Shown here one piece after another: positions 42,590 to 52,665 of a stretch of 64,000 nucleotides of DNA (within the stretch, counting starts at the first letter, position 1; every line of letters starts with the position of its first letter). This DNA comes from Reyranella sp. (GTDB lineage Bacteria; Pseudomonadota; Alphaproteobacteria; Reyranellales; Reyranellaceae). The notes under the pieces are model-generated. The model was not told the DNA's origin. It worked only from the letters and a program-made list of their open reading frames with translations, and ran no database searches. The position numbers were made by a program, and so were the translations under genes. The stretch spans positions 62,001 to 126,000 of the forward strand of contig NZ_JAUSBN010000005.1 in NCBI RefSeq assembly GCF_030651995.1, written 5' to 3'.

Positions 42590-43364
42590 ATGGAGTCTAT
42601 CTACCGCGTCGAAGGCGCCATTGCCGAAACGAGCGCGTTCGCCGGGGGGGCCGTGGAGCCCCAAGCTGCAGCACGGCGCGGCGCCTTCGTCGCTGATCTG
42701 CTGGGCCGTCGAACACCTGCCGTCACCGGTGCCCATGCGCGTCGCCCGCCTCACCGTCGATCTGATGCGGCCGGTGCCCGTGGCACCTCTCACGATCGAG
42801 ACCGACATCGTCCGCGAAGGCCGCAAGATCCAGCTCGTGTCGGTGCGCCTGCTGTCCGACGGCACCGAGGTCGTGCGGGCAAGCGCGCTGCGCATCCGCA
42901 TCGATCCCAAGGAGATGCCGGCAATCGCCAACGGGCCGCCGATCAAGCTTCCGATGCCCGAGCACTGCAGCCCGCCCGACTTCTTTGCGACCGAAACGCC
43001 ATTCCTCAAGGGCATCGAGATGCGCACGGCCAAGGGCGGCTTCCGCATCCCCGGCCCCGCCGCCGTCTGGTACCGCGCGGCGCGGCCCCTCGTGGAGGGC
43101 GCGGAGATCTCGCCGTTGATACGGGCGGTCATCGCCGCCGATTTCTGCAACGGCACCTCGTCGGTCTTCGACATGAGCGACTGGACGTTCATCAACGCCG
43201 ACCTGACCGTCAGCCTCGGTCGCGAGCCGGTCGGAGAGTGGGTTCTGCTCGACGCCGAGACCTGGATCGGCCCGGACTCGGTCGGCATCGCCGCCGCGCG
43301 GCTCGCCGACGGCCAAGGCTATTTCGGCCGCGCCGTGCAGAGCATCATTTTCGAGAAGCGCTGA
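42590..43364 (+). pseudogene. Acyl-CoA thioesterase (TesB-like) with apparent frameshift at a G7 tract
   Basis: The N-terminal part MESIYRVEGAIAETSAF is read from ATG 42590 (GGAG upstream). The family's next block, GPWSPKLQHGAAPSSLICWA, is in another frame. The switch falls exactly at seven Gs (42644-42650): with six Gs both parts join into one protein of about 257 residues. The downstream frame contains the double-hotdog features (RVARLTVDLMRPVPVAPLTI, WTFINADLTVSLGR, and the C-terminal YFGRAVQSIIFEKR). The product would hydrolyse medium- or long-chain acyl-CoA. Sequencing error, true mutation or slippage are all possible. Confidence 0.8.
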
Positions 43365-43367
43365 GGC

Positions 43368-43399
43368 TCATCGGAGCGCGCCAGCGCGCGCTCCGATGA
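43368..43399. terminator. Bidirectional hairpin between thioesterase and cysS genes
   Basis: Perfect 14-bp inverted repeat (TCATCGGAGCGCGC, loop CAGC, GCGCGCTCCGATGA) filling the whole 35-bp space between two convergent stops. There is no T-run, so termination may need Rho or the hairpin may protect both 3' ends. Confidence 0.7.
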
Positions 43400-44731
<1,332 letters not shown>

Positions 44732-45119
44732 CGCCCCTTCTCCCGACTCAAAAACGAACGAAGGCTACTGCGGCCCGCTGGGCCTCAGGCCTCGATACAT
44801 CGCGCGAGGGACGCGCCCGGAAGAAAGAACTGCGACATGGCGGCAATCTATACGAGGGGTTCTTGCCGCGCAATTCGCCGCCCATGGCAGTGCATTCCAG
44901 GCGTCTCGCCCGTGAAGCCGGTCGTTCGCCCGTGACCGGCCGATCAACGGCAGCAGCTTCGCCATCACCGGCGGGATCGGCCCGCACACGATCCCGGCCC
45001 ACAGCCGGGCGTCGTCGAGCCTTTCGAGATTGCCATGGCGGCGGCTTGTGGCGGCGGGTCGTTGGCGGGTCAAGCTGCCTCCGCTAGTCTCCGGATCAAA
45101 GCGGAGGAAACCAGCGAAC
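44732..45119. other. 388-bp gap without a confident gene
   Basis: The gap lies between the divergent cysS and dienelactone hydrolase genes. Minus-strand frames of 84 and 142 codons cross it but show no family motif, no ribosome site and Arg/Pro-rich composition typical of antisense frames. It should hold the cysS promoter and, at 45062-45090, a candidate promoter for the hydrolase. Direct repeats, tRNA features or riboswitch folds were not seen. Confidence 0.5.
45062..45090 (+). promoter_or_regulatory. Candidate promoter of dienelactone hydrolase gene
   Basis: TTGGCG and TAGTCT are separated by 17 bp, 29 bp before the ATG at 45120. It matches the TTG-box/17 bp/TAGTnT layout seen at nadA, ccr and the zinc-ribbon gene. 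Confidence 0.35.
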
Positions 45120-45836
45120 ATGCGCACCGAGGATATCGAGTATCGGGCCGACGGCGTCCGCATGGTCGGACAGTATGTGGTCGACGACAGCAAGTCAGGT
45201 CCGCGCGCCGGGGTGCTGGTCTGTCACGAGGGACCGGGCCTCACGGACCACACGAAGAAGATCGCCGCCCGGCTCGCCGGCCTGGGCTACGCCGCCTTCG
45301 CGATGGATTATCACGGCGACGGCAAGCCGCTCTCCGATCCCAGCCAGACCATGGCGCGGCTGCAGCCGTGGATGGCCGATCCGACGGGCATCCGCACCCG
45401 TGCGCTGGCGGCGCTCGACGTGCTGAAGGCGCAGAAGGAAGTCGATCCGGCGCGCCTCGCCGCCATCGGCTACTGCTTCGGCGGCACGACGGCGCTCGAG
45501 ATCGCGCGCAGCGGCGCTGACGTGAGAGCGGTCGTGGGCTTCCATTCGGGTCTTGCGACCGCGCGGCCGCAGGACGCGGTGAACATCAAGGCCCGGGTGC
45601 TCGTCTGCATCGGCGCCGACGATCCGATCATTCCGCCCGAGCAGCGTCTTGCCTTCGAGAAGGAAATGAAGTCCGCCGGCATCGACTGGCGGCTGCAGCT
45701 CTATGGCGGGGCCGGTCACAGCTTCTCCAATCCGGCCGCGGATTCGCGTGGCATGAAGGGCTTCTTCTATCATGAGGCCACCGACCGCCGCTCCTGGAAC
45801 GCCATGATCGAGCTGTTCGACGAGACCCTGAACTAG
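45120..45836 (+). CDS. Dienelactone hydrolase family protein
   Basis: 238 residues of alpha/beta hydrolase fold. The Cys-type nucleophile sits in IGYCFGG (Cys119), with Asp168 (CIGADDPIIP) and His200 (GGAGHSFSN), the C-D-H triad characteristic of dienelactone hydrolases. The family hydrolyses dienelactones in chlorocatechol degradation, though most genomic members have other ester or lactone substrates. The ATG at 45120 follows GGAGGAAA by about 10 bp. It is 25 bp upstream of a TctC-type receptor gene. Confidence 0.93.
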   Translation: MRTEDIEYRADGVRMVGQYVVDDSKSGPRAGVLVCHEGPGLTDHTKKIAARLAGLGYAAFAMDYHGDGKPLSDPSQTMARLQPWMADPTGIRTRALAALDVLKAQKEVDPARLAAIGYCFGGTTALEIARSGADVRAVVGFHSGLATARPQDAVNIKARVLVCIGADDPIIPPEQRLAFEKEMKSAGIDWRLQLYGGAGHSFSNPAADSRGMKGFFYHEATDRRSWNAMIELFDETLN

Positions 45837-45861
45837 AACCAACGACAAGGGAGGAAGAAGG

Positions 45862-46836
45862 ATGAAACGCCGCCAACTGATCGTGGCGGGCGCCGCAGCA
45901 CTTGCCGCCCCGTCGATCGCCCGCGCGCAGGGCAAGTTTCCCGAACGGACGATCCGCTTCGTCATCCCCTTCGCGCCGGGTGGTCCCACCGACATCATAG
46001 GTCGCATGGTCGCGGACAAGCTCACCGCCATCCTCGGCCAGCAGGTCATCGTCGACAACAAGGCAGGAGCTGCCGGCTCTATCGGTGCGGTGGACGTGAA
46101 GAACGCCAAGGCCGACGGCTACACGCTGCTCTGTGCGCCCTCCTCCACCCATGCCATCAATCCGACGGCCTTCGTGAAGCCGGCGTACGATGCGGTGAAG
46201 GACTTCACGCCGATCGCCTCGGTCTGCGTCAACCCGCTGGTTCTGGTAGCCCGGCCCGACATGCCCGACACGGTGATGGGCCTGGTCGAGCTGATGAAGA
46301 AGAACCCCGGCAAGTACTCCTACGGTTCCTCGGGCGCCGGTTCGATCATCAATCTCGCCGGCGAGTACTTCAAGCGCGAGGTCGGCGGCATGGATGTCGA
46401 GCACATTCCCTACAAGGGATCGATGCCGGCGCTGCAGGACATGATGGGCGGCCAGACGGCCTGGATGTTCGAAACCTTCAGCACCACGCTGCAGCTCCAC
46501 AAGGCCGGCAAGGTCCGCATCCTCGCCTATGCCTATTCCAAGCGCGCGCCGATCGCGCCGGAGATCCCGACCATGATCGAGGCCGGCGTGAAGGGCTACG
46601 AAGCCTACACGTTCAACCTGATCCTGGGTCCCGCCAACGTGCCGAAGCCAGTGGTCGACGTTCTGGATCAGGCCTCGCGCCGGATGATGAAGGACCCTGC
46701 CACCATCAAGTTCCTGGAGAACATCGCCGCGGTGCCGACGACCGACACCTCGCCGGAAGTCACGGCGCGTTTCATCAAGGACGAGATCGCGAAATGGGCG
46801 CCGGTCATTCGCGAAGCCGGCGTCAGGATCGAGTAG
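45862..46836 (+). CDS. TctC/Bug-family tripartite tricarboxylate receptor
   Basis: 324 residues. Signal peptide MKRRQLIVAGAAALAAPSIA cut near ARAQG. Family motifs FVIPFAPGGPTDIIGR, VIVDNKAGAAGSIGA, and HIPYKGSMPALQDMMGG. GGGAGGAAGAAGG precedes the ATG. Likely cotranscribed with the dienelactone hydrolase, suggesting that the bound ligand is a lactone or related acid. Third such orphan receptor in the window. Confidence 0.93.
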   Translation: MKRRQLIVAGAAALAAPSIARAQGKFPERTIRFVIPFAPGGPTDIIGRMVADKLTAILGQQVIVDNKAGAAGSIGAVDVKNAKADGYTLLCAPSSTHAINPTAFVKPAYDAVKDFTPIASVCVNPLVLVARPDMPDTVMGLVELMKKNPGKYSYGSSGAGSIINLAGEYFKREVGGMDVEHIPYKGSMPALQDMMGGQTAWMFETFSTTLQLHKAGKVRILAYAYSKRAPIAPEIPTMIEAGVKGYEAYTFNLILGPANVPKPVVDVLDQASRRMMKDPATIKFLENIAAVPTTDTSPEVTARFIKDEIAKWAPVIREAGVRIE

Positions 46837-46850
46837 AGGGGTCGCCCGGC

Positions 46851-47291
46851 TTAGCGGTAGCCGGACGGCGGCGGCACGTTGCCCGGCGCCGGCGCGATCG
46901 GCGCCTGCTGCGGCATCTGGGCCGGCGTCGGCACGTTCATGGCGCCGGGGCCCGTTCCCACCCCCGAGCCCGCGCCTTCGCTGGGTGAGGCGACACGGCC
47001 GGGAGCATCCGCCCCGATGTTGCTGATGTAGTAACCGGCCACGGCGTTCGAATTGTCGCCGGCGGTCTTGGCCGGGACGTCGATGATCCCGACCCGGGCA
47101 CCGCTCTTGTCGATCCGGTAGCCTTCCGGATCCATCTGGAAGCCTTCGTTGTCGATGCGTACGCCGCCAGGCTGGACCCGATAGGCCGGCGGCGGCGTCG
47201 TCTCGCTATAAAGGGGCTGGGGCAGCGGATCGCAGGCCGCGAGCAGCGACACGCCGAACGTCGTGGCCATAAAACGTCTCGCAGCCATCAA
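46851..47291 (-). CDS. Lipoprotein of unknown function, Pro/Gly-rich tail
   Basis: 146 residues with a lipobox SLLAAC (Cys20), so likely anchored to the outer membrane. The centre has a short motif FQMDPEGYRIDKSGARVGII that resembles one at the end of the neighbouring lipoprotein. The C-terminal 40 residues are rich in Pro, Gly, Ala and Gln and probably disordered. I do not recognise a family. It is 6 bp downstream of the other lipoprotein gene. Confidence 0.78.
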   Translation of the reverse strand: MMAARRFMATTFGVSLLAACDPLPQPLYSETTPPPAYRVQPGGVRIDNEGFQMDPEGYRIDKSGARVGIIDVPAKTAGDNSNAVAGYYISNIGADAPGRVASPSEGAGSGVGTGPGAMNVPTPAQMPQQAPIAPAPGNVPPPSGYR

Positions 47292-47297
47292 GCCCCC

Positions 47298-47906
47298 TCA
47301 TCGTGTGGTCGACTGCGGGCTGATGATGTTGCCGTTGCGGTCGAGCCGGTTTCCCTGACCATCATAGCGGAAACCATACTCGTCACGGAAGGCCTCGACG
47401 CCAGCCGGCGGCGTCGGCTGAGGAGCCACGGGCGGGGTACTGTAGGTGGTGGTCGAGACCGTCGTAGCCGGGCCGTAATAGGTCGGGGCGGCAGGCGCCG
47501 TCGTGTAGTAGGTGGTGGTCGAGTAGCCGGGGGCCGGCGCCGGGGCCGGAGTTCCGTAGGCCTGGTCGCGGTAGCGACGGGCGTCGATCTCACGCCCCAC
47601 GCACCGGTCGTACATCGAGGTGCCCGGCGTCAGGCCGTAGGAGTAGCACGCGTTGCGGGCGTCGGCGTCGAGGCTCGCGACTGTGTAGCTCACAGGGACG
47701 CGGCCCTGGGCGCGGGCGGTGGCTTCCCGCGAAACGCAGCGGTTATAGTTGTCGGTCCCGACGCGGAAGCCGTAGTCCACGCAGGCCTGCTCGGAGCTGC
47801 TCACCCGATAGGGTGCGCTGGCCGTGCGGGTTTCGTAGGTGGTGCTGCTGCAGGCGGCGGCGGACAGGACGAGGGCTGTCGCGGCTAGTATTTTGGTGGC
47901 GGTCAT
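47298..47906 (-). CDS. Lipoprotein with duplicated Cys-containing motif
   Basis: 202 residues with lipobox SAAAC (Cys19). Two copies of a 21-residue unit, roughly AC-x2-YG-x3-GT-x3-Y-x-RCV-x-RE, lie at residues 41-61 and 86-106; each has a Cys pair 15 apart that could form a disulphide. A Tyr/Thr/Pro-rich stretch follows (YSTTTYYTTAPAAPTYYG). The end, FRYDGQGNRLDRNGNI, echoes the motif in the downstream lipoprotein. Function unknown. Confidence 0.8.
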   Translation of the reverse strand: MTATKILAATALVLSAAACSSTTYETRTASAPYRVSSSEQACVDYGFRVGTDNYNRCVSREATARAQGRVPVSYTVASLDADARNACYSYGLTPGTSMYDRCVGREIDARRYRDQAYGTPAPAPAPGYSTTTYYTTAPAAPTYYGPATTVSTTTYSTPPVAPQPTPPAGVEAFRDEYGFRYDGQGNRLDRNGNIISPQSTTR

Positions 47907-47977
47907 TGGGGTCCTCCGGGAAACTGGTGGCCAAGGAACGTGGCCAGCCCCCGAGGGTTGCAGGTTCCCTGCAAGAG

Positions 47978-49666
47978 TTACGCCGCCTTCTTGACCACTC
48001 CGTCCCGCAATTCACGGCGCAGAATCTTGCCGACGTTGCTCTTGGGCAGCTCGGCCCGGAACTCGATGTACTTCGGCCGCTTGTAGCCGGTCAGCTCCTG
48101 GTGGCAGTAGGCGTCGAGGGCTTCCCTGGTGAGTGAGGGGTCCTTCTTCACCACGAACAGCATCACCGCCTCGCCCGAGTTCGCATCCGGTACACCGACG
48201 GCCGCACATTCGAGCACACCGGGATGGGCCGCCACCACAGCCTCGACCTCGTTGGGATAGACGTTGAAGCCCGACACAAGGATCATGTCCTTCTTGCGAT
48301 CCACGATGCGGGTATAGCCGCGTTCGTCCATGATCCCGATGTCGCCGGACTTGAAGAAGCCATCCGCCGTCATGACCTTTGCTGTCTCTTCGGGCTGCTG
48401 CCAGTAGTCGCGCATGACCTGCGGGCCGCGGATCGCGATTTCCCCAGCCTTGCCGATCGGGACGTCCCTGCCGCTGTCATCGAGGATGCGAATCTCGACG
48501 TTCGGCAGCGGCAGCCCGATGGTTCCCGTGTAGGTCTCCGAGTCGGTGGGATTGCAGGTGACGCCGGCGGAGGTTTCGCTGAGGCCATAGCCTTCGCAGA
48601 TCGGGCAGCCGGTGATGGCCAGCCACTTCTTCGCGACCGCCTCCTGCACCGCCATGCCGCCGCCGTTGGAGATGACCAGCTCCGAGAAATCGAGCTTCGC
48701 AAACGCCGGATTGTTCGCGAGCCCGTTGAACAGCGTGTTCACCGCCGGGAACACGTTGATCCTGTGTTTGGCCAGATCCTTGATCGTGCCGGCCATGTCG
48801 CGCGGGTTAGGGATCAGGACGTTCAGCGCGCCGGTGCGCAGCCCCAGCAGGCCGCAGGTCACGAAGGCGAATACGTGATAGAGCGGCAAGGCGCAGGCGA
48901 TCGTGAGCTGGCCGGTGATCTTCCGGCGGTTCAGGCCGGGCTGCATCCAGGCCTCCGACGCCAGCAGGTTCGCGACCAGGGTGCGATGAAGCAGCGTGGC
49001 GCCCTTGGAGACCCCGGTCGTGCCCCCCGTGTACTGCAGGACCGCGACGTCGTCCGGGCCGAGCTGCGGTTTCGCCAGGACCATGCTGCGCCCAGCCCTG
49101 AGCGCGTCGTTGAACTTCACATGGCCCGGCAGCGACCAGGCCGGCACCATCTTGCGCATGGTGCGCACGACGAAGTTGACGATCAGGCCCTTGGGGAACC
49201 CCAGCAGGTCGCCCATCGAGGCGACCACGACATGCTTGATGCCCGTGTGCCCCTGGACGCGCTGCAGGATGGTCGCGAAGTTCTCGAGGATGATGATGGC
49301 CTCGGCACCGGAGTCCTTCAGCTGGTGCTCGAGTTCGCGGGCGGTGTAGAGCGGATTGACGTTGACCGCGATGAACCCCGCCCGCAGCACCGCGGCGACG
49401 GCCACCGGATACTGCAGGACGTTCGGCATCATGATTGCAACGCGCGCGCCGCGCTTCAGGCCGCGTCCCTGCAACCACGCGCCGAGCGCCATGGAGAGCG
49501 AGTCGACCTCGCCGAAGGTCAGCGCCTTGTCCATGCAGACATAGGCGCGGCTGTCGCGATGCCTGGAGAAGCTCTCCTCGAAAAGTGACACGACGCTGGG
49601 GTAGGCCGACGGATCGATGTCTGCCGGCACGCCCGGCGGATAACTCTTGAGCCAGAACCGGTCCAC
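47978..49666 (-). CDS. fadD: Long-chain fatty acid--CoA ligase
   Basis: 562 residues. Adenylate-forming enzyme activating fatty acids as acyl-CoA. AMP-binding signature LQYTGGTTGVSKGATLLHR, the second motif CEGYGLSETSAGVTCNP, the fatty-acyl signature GFFKSGDIGIMDERGYTRIVDRKK and catalytic Lys in KSNVGKILRREL are all present. Length and the start MDRFWLKSYPPGVPADID match alphaproteobacterial FadD. It stands alone, between lipoprotein genes and a phasin gene in the same direction. Confidence 0.96.
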   Translation of the reverse strand: MDRFWLKSYPPGVPADIDPSAYPSVVSLFEESFSRHRDSRAYVCMDKALTFGEVDSLSMALGAWLQGRGLKRGARVAIMMPNVLQYPVAVAAVLRAGFIAVNVNPLYTARELEHQLKDSGAEAIIILENFATILQRVQGHTGIKHVVVASMGDLLGFPKGLIVNFVVRTMRKMVPAWSLPGHVKFNDALRAGRSMVLAKPQLGPDDVAVLQYTGGTTGVSKGATLLHRTLVANLLASEAWMQPGLNRRKITGQLTIACALPLYHVFAFVTCGLLGLRTGALNVLIPNPRDMAGTIKDLAKHRINVFPAVNTLFNGLANNPAFAKLDFSELVISNGGGMAVQEAVAKKWLAITGCPICEGYGLSETSAGVTCNPTDSETYTGTIGLPLPNVEIRILDDSGRDVPIGKAGEIAIRGPQVMRDYWQQPEETAKVMTADGFFKSGDIGIMDERGYTRIVDRKKDMILVSGFNVYPNEVEAVVAAHPGVLECAAVGVPDANSGEAVMLFVVKKDPSLTREALDAYCHQELTGYKRPKYIEFRAELPKSNVGKILRRELRDGVVKKAA

Positions 49667-49751
49667 GACGTCTCTCCCGGAGTCTCTCAGGCGCCCGTGG
49701 GGTGGCGCGCCCGCTTGCGCGCCGCGCCACCTGCGGTTGCTCTCTTATTCG

Positions 49752-50177
49752 CTACGACTTCTTCTCGACCGAAGCGCGGATTTCCTCGTAGGACTCCTTC
49801 ATCCGGTCCTGCACGATCTTGAAAGCCTCGGTGCTCGACTTCTGGACCAGTTCGGCAATGTCCCGCGTGTTGGCGATCGCCGCCTCCATCGCCTTCTTGG
49901 CGAATTCGGCCTGCTTGGCCATCACGTCCTGAGGATTTCCGCCCGGCTTGTAGGACTGCGCCATCTCGGCCATGTCCTTCATGGCGGCCTCGAAGATTTC
50001 CTTCTGCTTGTTCGCGATCCCGCTCGCGCCCTGGGCCATCGACTGCCAGGACTTCGTCATGGCTTCCAGGTTCTTCTGGTGGTGCTCCATGATCTTCGTC
50101 ATGTCGAAGGGCTGCACCTTGAGCTGCTCGCCGAATTTCTTGAACATGTCGGTGAAGTTCTGCGCTGGATCGGCCAT
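49752..50177 (-). CDS. Phasin family protein
   Basis: 141 residues, almost fully helical, with amphipathic repeats such as KIMEHHQKNLEAMTKSWQSM and FAKKAMEAAIANTRDIAEL. This matches Phasin_2 proteins that coat polyhydroxyalkanoate granules. The polymer link fits hbd and ccr elsewhere in the window, though no phaC, phaA or phaB is present. It is 15 bp downstream of a DUF445 gene in the same direction. Confidence 0.92.
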   Translation of the reverse strand: MADPAQNFTDMFKKFGEQLKVQPFDMTKIMEHHQKNLEAMTKSWQSMAQGASGIANKQKEIFEAAMKDMAEMAQSYKPGGNPQDVMAKQAEFAKKAMEAAIANTRDIAELVQKSSTEAFKIVQDRMKESYEEIRASVEKKS

Positions 50178-50192
50178 CCGAACCTCCTGTGG

Positions 50193-51464
50193 TTACAGGT
50201 GCAGCTTCAACCCCTGCTCCAGCGCGTGCAAGGCCAAACCGGCCAGCCCACCGATCATCGCCCCGTTGAACCGGATGTATTGCAGGTCGCGTCCGACCGT
50301 CAGCTCTATGCGGCCGATCAGCACATCGATGTCCCAGGACTTCACCTGATCGGCGATGAAGCGCCCGACGCCGCTCTTCTGGCGCTGCACGAAATCTGCG
50401 AGCAGACGCACCATGCCGCGATTGATCTCGGCGCGGATTGCCGGATCGCGCGCCAGCTGGCTGCCGACATCGACCAGCATCCCTTCGAGATGCCGGCGAA
50501 CCTGGCTGTCCTCGGCCTGGGCGTCGTGTTCGAGGAAGGACCGCACACTTTCCCAGGCGCCCTCCGCCAGGCTCGCGATCTCCGGTCGCGCCAACAGGTC
50601 TTGCTTCAGACTCTCGGCGCGTCGCGCGAAGGATCTGGACGTCCGCAGGCGCTCGATGAAGCCCGTAACGAAACTGTCGAATTCCTGTCGCAGGGGATGG
50701 CTGCCGTCTGAGCGCGCATCCTTGATGAAGGCCGTGGTCGAGGCGACGATCTTGCGCAGCAGGTAGGCGTCGGCGCGATAGAGATTGAAAAGCGCAGGCA
50801 GCTCCTGCCGGATCTTCTCGCGCAGCGCCGCCAGCGTCTCCTCATTGGCCAGCACCTTCTCCAGTGCCACCAGCAATTCGTCGAGCAGGCGCTGATGACG
50901 GCCTTTCTCGGTGACCGCGCTCAACAGCCCGGCCGCCAGGGGGGCGAGTTCTATTCGCTGCAGTTCCGACATCGCCCGCTGGCCGAGGAACCGCTTCAGG
51001 CCGGACTGGTCGACCGCCGACAAGGCCTGCGGCACGAGACGCAGGATGAAGCCGGCAAGGGCTGCACTTCGCGTACGGTCGCTCAGCCAGTCGGCCACGA
51101 GGGCGGCGAAATCGACTTCGCGCAGGCGCGCCTCAACCGGCTCGGGCGCGAGGAAGTTCGTCTCGATGAACTCACCGAGATTCTCCGCAATTCGGTGGTG
51201 ATTGCGCGGCACGATCGCGGTGTGCGGGATCGGCAGACCGAGCGGGCGGCGGAACAGGGCAACGACGGCATACCAGTCGGCCAGCCCGCCCACAGTGGCC
51301 GCTGCGGCAAACGCCGCGACGTAACCCCAGGCCCAGTGAAGCGGCTCGTAGTGCCGGGCCACCACGAACAGCGCGGCCGTGGCGACGAGCAACAGGGTGG
51401 CCGCGAGCTTGACCGTTCGCAGGGAACGGGCGCGTTCGGCGTCGCGGTTCAAGGGCTCGCCCAC
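50193..51464 (-). CDS. DUF445 family membrane protein
   Basis: 423 residues. Two hydrophobic segments near the N-terminus (about 16-36 and 44-64, with the conserved GGLADWYAVVALFRRPLG), a long helical cytoplasmic or periplasmic body, and a final hydrophobic segment ending in FNGAMIGGLAGLALHALEQG. This is the standard DUF445 layout. Function unknown. Divergent from the following dehydrogenase gene. Confidence 0.92.
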   Translation of the reverse strand: MGEPLNRDAERARSLRTVKLAATLLLVATAALFVVARHYEPLHWAWGYVAAFAAAATVGGLADWYAVVALFRRPLGLPIPHTAIVPRNHHRIAENLGEFIETNFLAPEPVEARLREVDFAALVADWLSDRTRSAALAGFILRLVPQALSAVDQSGLKRFLGQRAMSELQRIELAPLAAGLLSAVTEKGRHQRLLDELLVALEKVLANEETLAALREKIRQELPALFNLYRADAYLLRKIVASTTAFIKDARSDGSHPLRQEFDSFVTGFIERLRTSRSFARRAESLKQDLLARPEIASLAEGAWESVRSFLEHDAQAEDSQVRRHLEGMLVDVGSQLARDPAIRAEINRGMVRLLADFVQRQKSGVGRFIADQVKSWDIDVLIGRIELTVGRDLQYIRFNGAMIGGLAGLALHALEQGLKLHL

Positions 51465-51643
51465 ACGCCCTCCTTCAAGATGCCCTCAAGCGGATTCTCT
51501 CCCGTCACAACGTCGAAACGCGACCTGCGGGATGCAGTTTCGCGGCATGAAGCGTCATTCCTGCCGGTGTCCTGGTCCCTGTGGCAAGGGGGCGACGTTT
51601 CTGTTCGTATGGTTCGGATTACGCACGTCCCCGGGAGGAAGCC

Positions 51644-52534
51644 ATGAAGGTCGGATATATCGGTGTCGGAAATATGGGCGGCCCCATGTGCCGCAACCTC
51701 ATCAAGCGCAGCAATCATTCGGTCACGGTGTTCGACCTGAACCCCGAGGCGGTGAAGACCTGCACCGACCTCGGCGCCAGCGCGGCCAAGTCCGTCGCCG
51801 AGGCGACCCGGGGCGCCGACATCGTGATGACGTCCCTGCCCATGCCACGCGACGTCGAGGCCGTCACTCTGGGCGACGACGGCATCCTGGCGAATGCAAG
51901 CAAGGGCCAGACCTACATCGATCTCAGCACCAATGCGCCCTCGATGGTGAAGAAGATCGGCGCCGCCATGGCCGCCAAGGGCATCGCCATGCTCGACGCG
52001 CCGGTGAGCGGCGGTACGGTCGGCGCCGAGGCTGCGACCATCGCCATCATGGTCGGAGGGGACAAGAAGGTGTTCGACGACGCGCTTCCGGTGCTGCAGT
52101 CGTTCAGCGCCAACGTGATCCACATGGGCGAACTCGGCACCGGCACGGTGGCCAAGCTTGTCAACAACATGATGGCCTTCTGCAACGCCGCTGCCGCGGC
52201 CGAAGGCCTGATGCTCGGTGTCACCGCCGGCCTCGATCCACAGAAGCTCGTACAGGTGATCTCGAGTTCGAGCGGCAATTCCTCGGCGTTCAAGTCATTC
52301 TCGGAGCGCGCGCTCTCCGGCAAGTTCTCGCCGCCGTCCTTCGCGCTCAACCTCGCGCACAAGGACCTGCACCTCGCCCTGGAACTGGCCGACGAACTCG
52401 ACGTGCCACTGCCTCAGGGCTCGGCCACCCACAACCTGCAGCGCATGGCGCGCCGCATGGGCCTGGGCGGAAACGACAGTTCGACGATCCTGCAGGTCTA
52501 CGAGTCGGTCCTGAAGAAGACCGTCAAGCCTTAG
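51644..52534 (+). CDS. 3-hydroxyisobutyrate dehydrogenase family (beta-hydroxyacid dehydrogenase)
   Basis: 296 residues. N-terminal GYIGVGNMGGPMCRNL binds NAD(P). LDAPVSGGTVGAEAATIAIM is the substrate-binding motif, and the catalytic Lys lies in GTVAKLVNNMM. Possible substrates are 3-hydroxyisobutyrate, tartronate semialdehyde and related acids; nothing nearby decides. The ATG at 51644 follows GGGAGGAAG. Followed by a large palindromic element. Confidence 0.93.
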   Translation: MKVGYIGVGNMGGPMCRNLIKRSNHSVTVFDLNPEAVKTCTDLGASAAKSVAEATRGADIVMTSLPMPRDVEAVTLGDDGILANASKGQTYIDLSTNAPSMVKKIGAAMAAKGIAMLDAPVSGGTVGAEAATIAIMVGGDKKVFDDALPVLQSFSANVIHMGELGTGTVAKLVNNMMAFCNAAAAAEGLMLGVTAGLDPQKLVQVISSSSGNSSAFKSFSERALSGKFSPPSFALNLAHKDLHLALELADELDVPLPQGSATHNLQRMARRMGLGGNDSSTILQVYESVLKKTVKP

Positions 52535-52545
52535 ACGAACACAAA

Positions 52546-52657
52546 CCTCATGCTGAGGAGCGCTCCGGAGGAGCGCGTCTCGAAGCATGGGCGCGCGCAC
52601 CCCGTCTGTTGCTCATCCTTCGAGACACCGCGCTTCGCGCGGTCCCGCAGGATGAGG
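52546..52657. repeat. Folded palindromic intergenic element, about 112 bp
   Basis: Cloverleaf-like: imperfect ends CCTCATGCTGAGG and GATGAGG, then GCGCTCC-GGA-GGAGCGC (52560-52576), GTCTCGAAG (52577-52585) paired with CTTCGAGAC (52618-52626), and CCGCGC-TTC-GCGCGG (52628-52642). The wording (TCTCGAAG, ATCCTTCGAGA, GGATGAGG) is like a repeat common in intergenic spaces of Bradyrhizobium-like and related genomes. It separates two convergent genes. Confidence 0.7.
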
Positions 52658-52665
52658 TGGTATCC

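Noticed and set aside
44765..45193. A 142-codon minus-strand frame upstream of cysS
   Set aside because: No ribosome site or family motif, and it overlaps the start of the dienelactone hydrolase gene.
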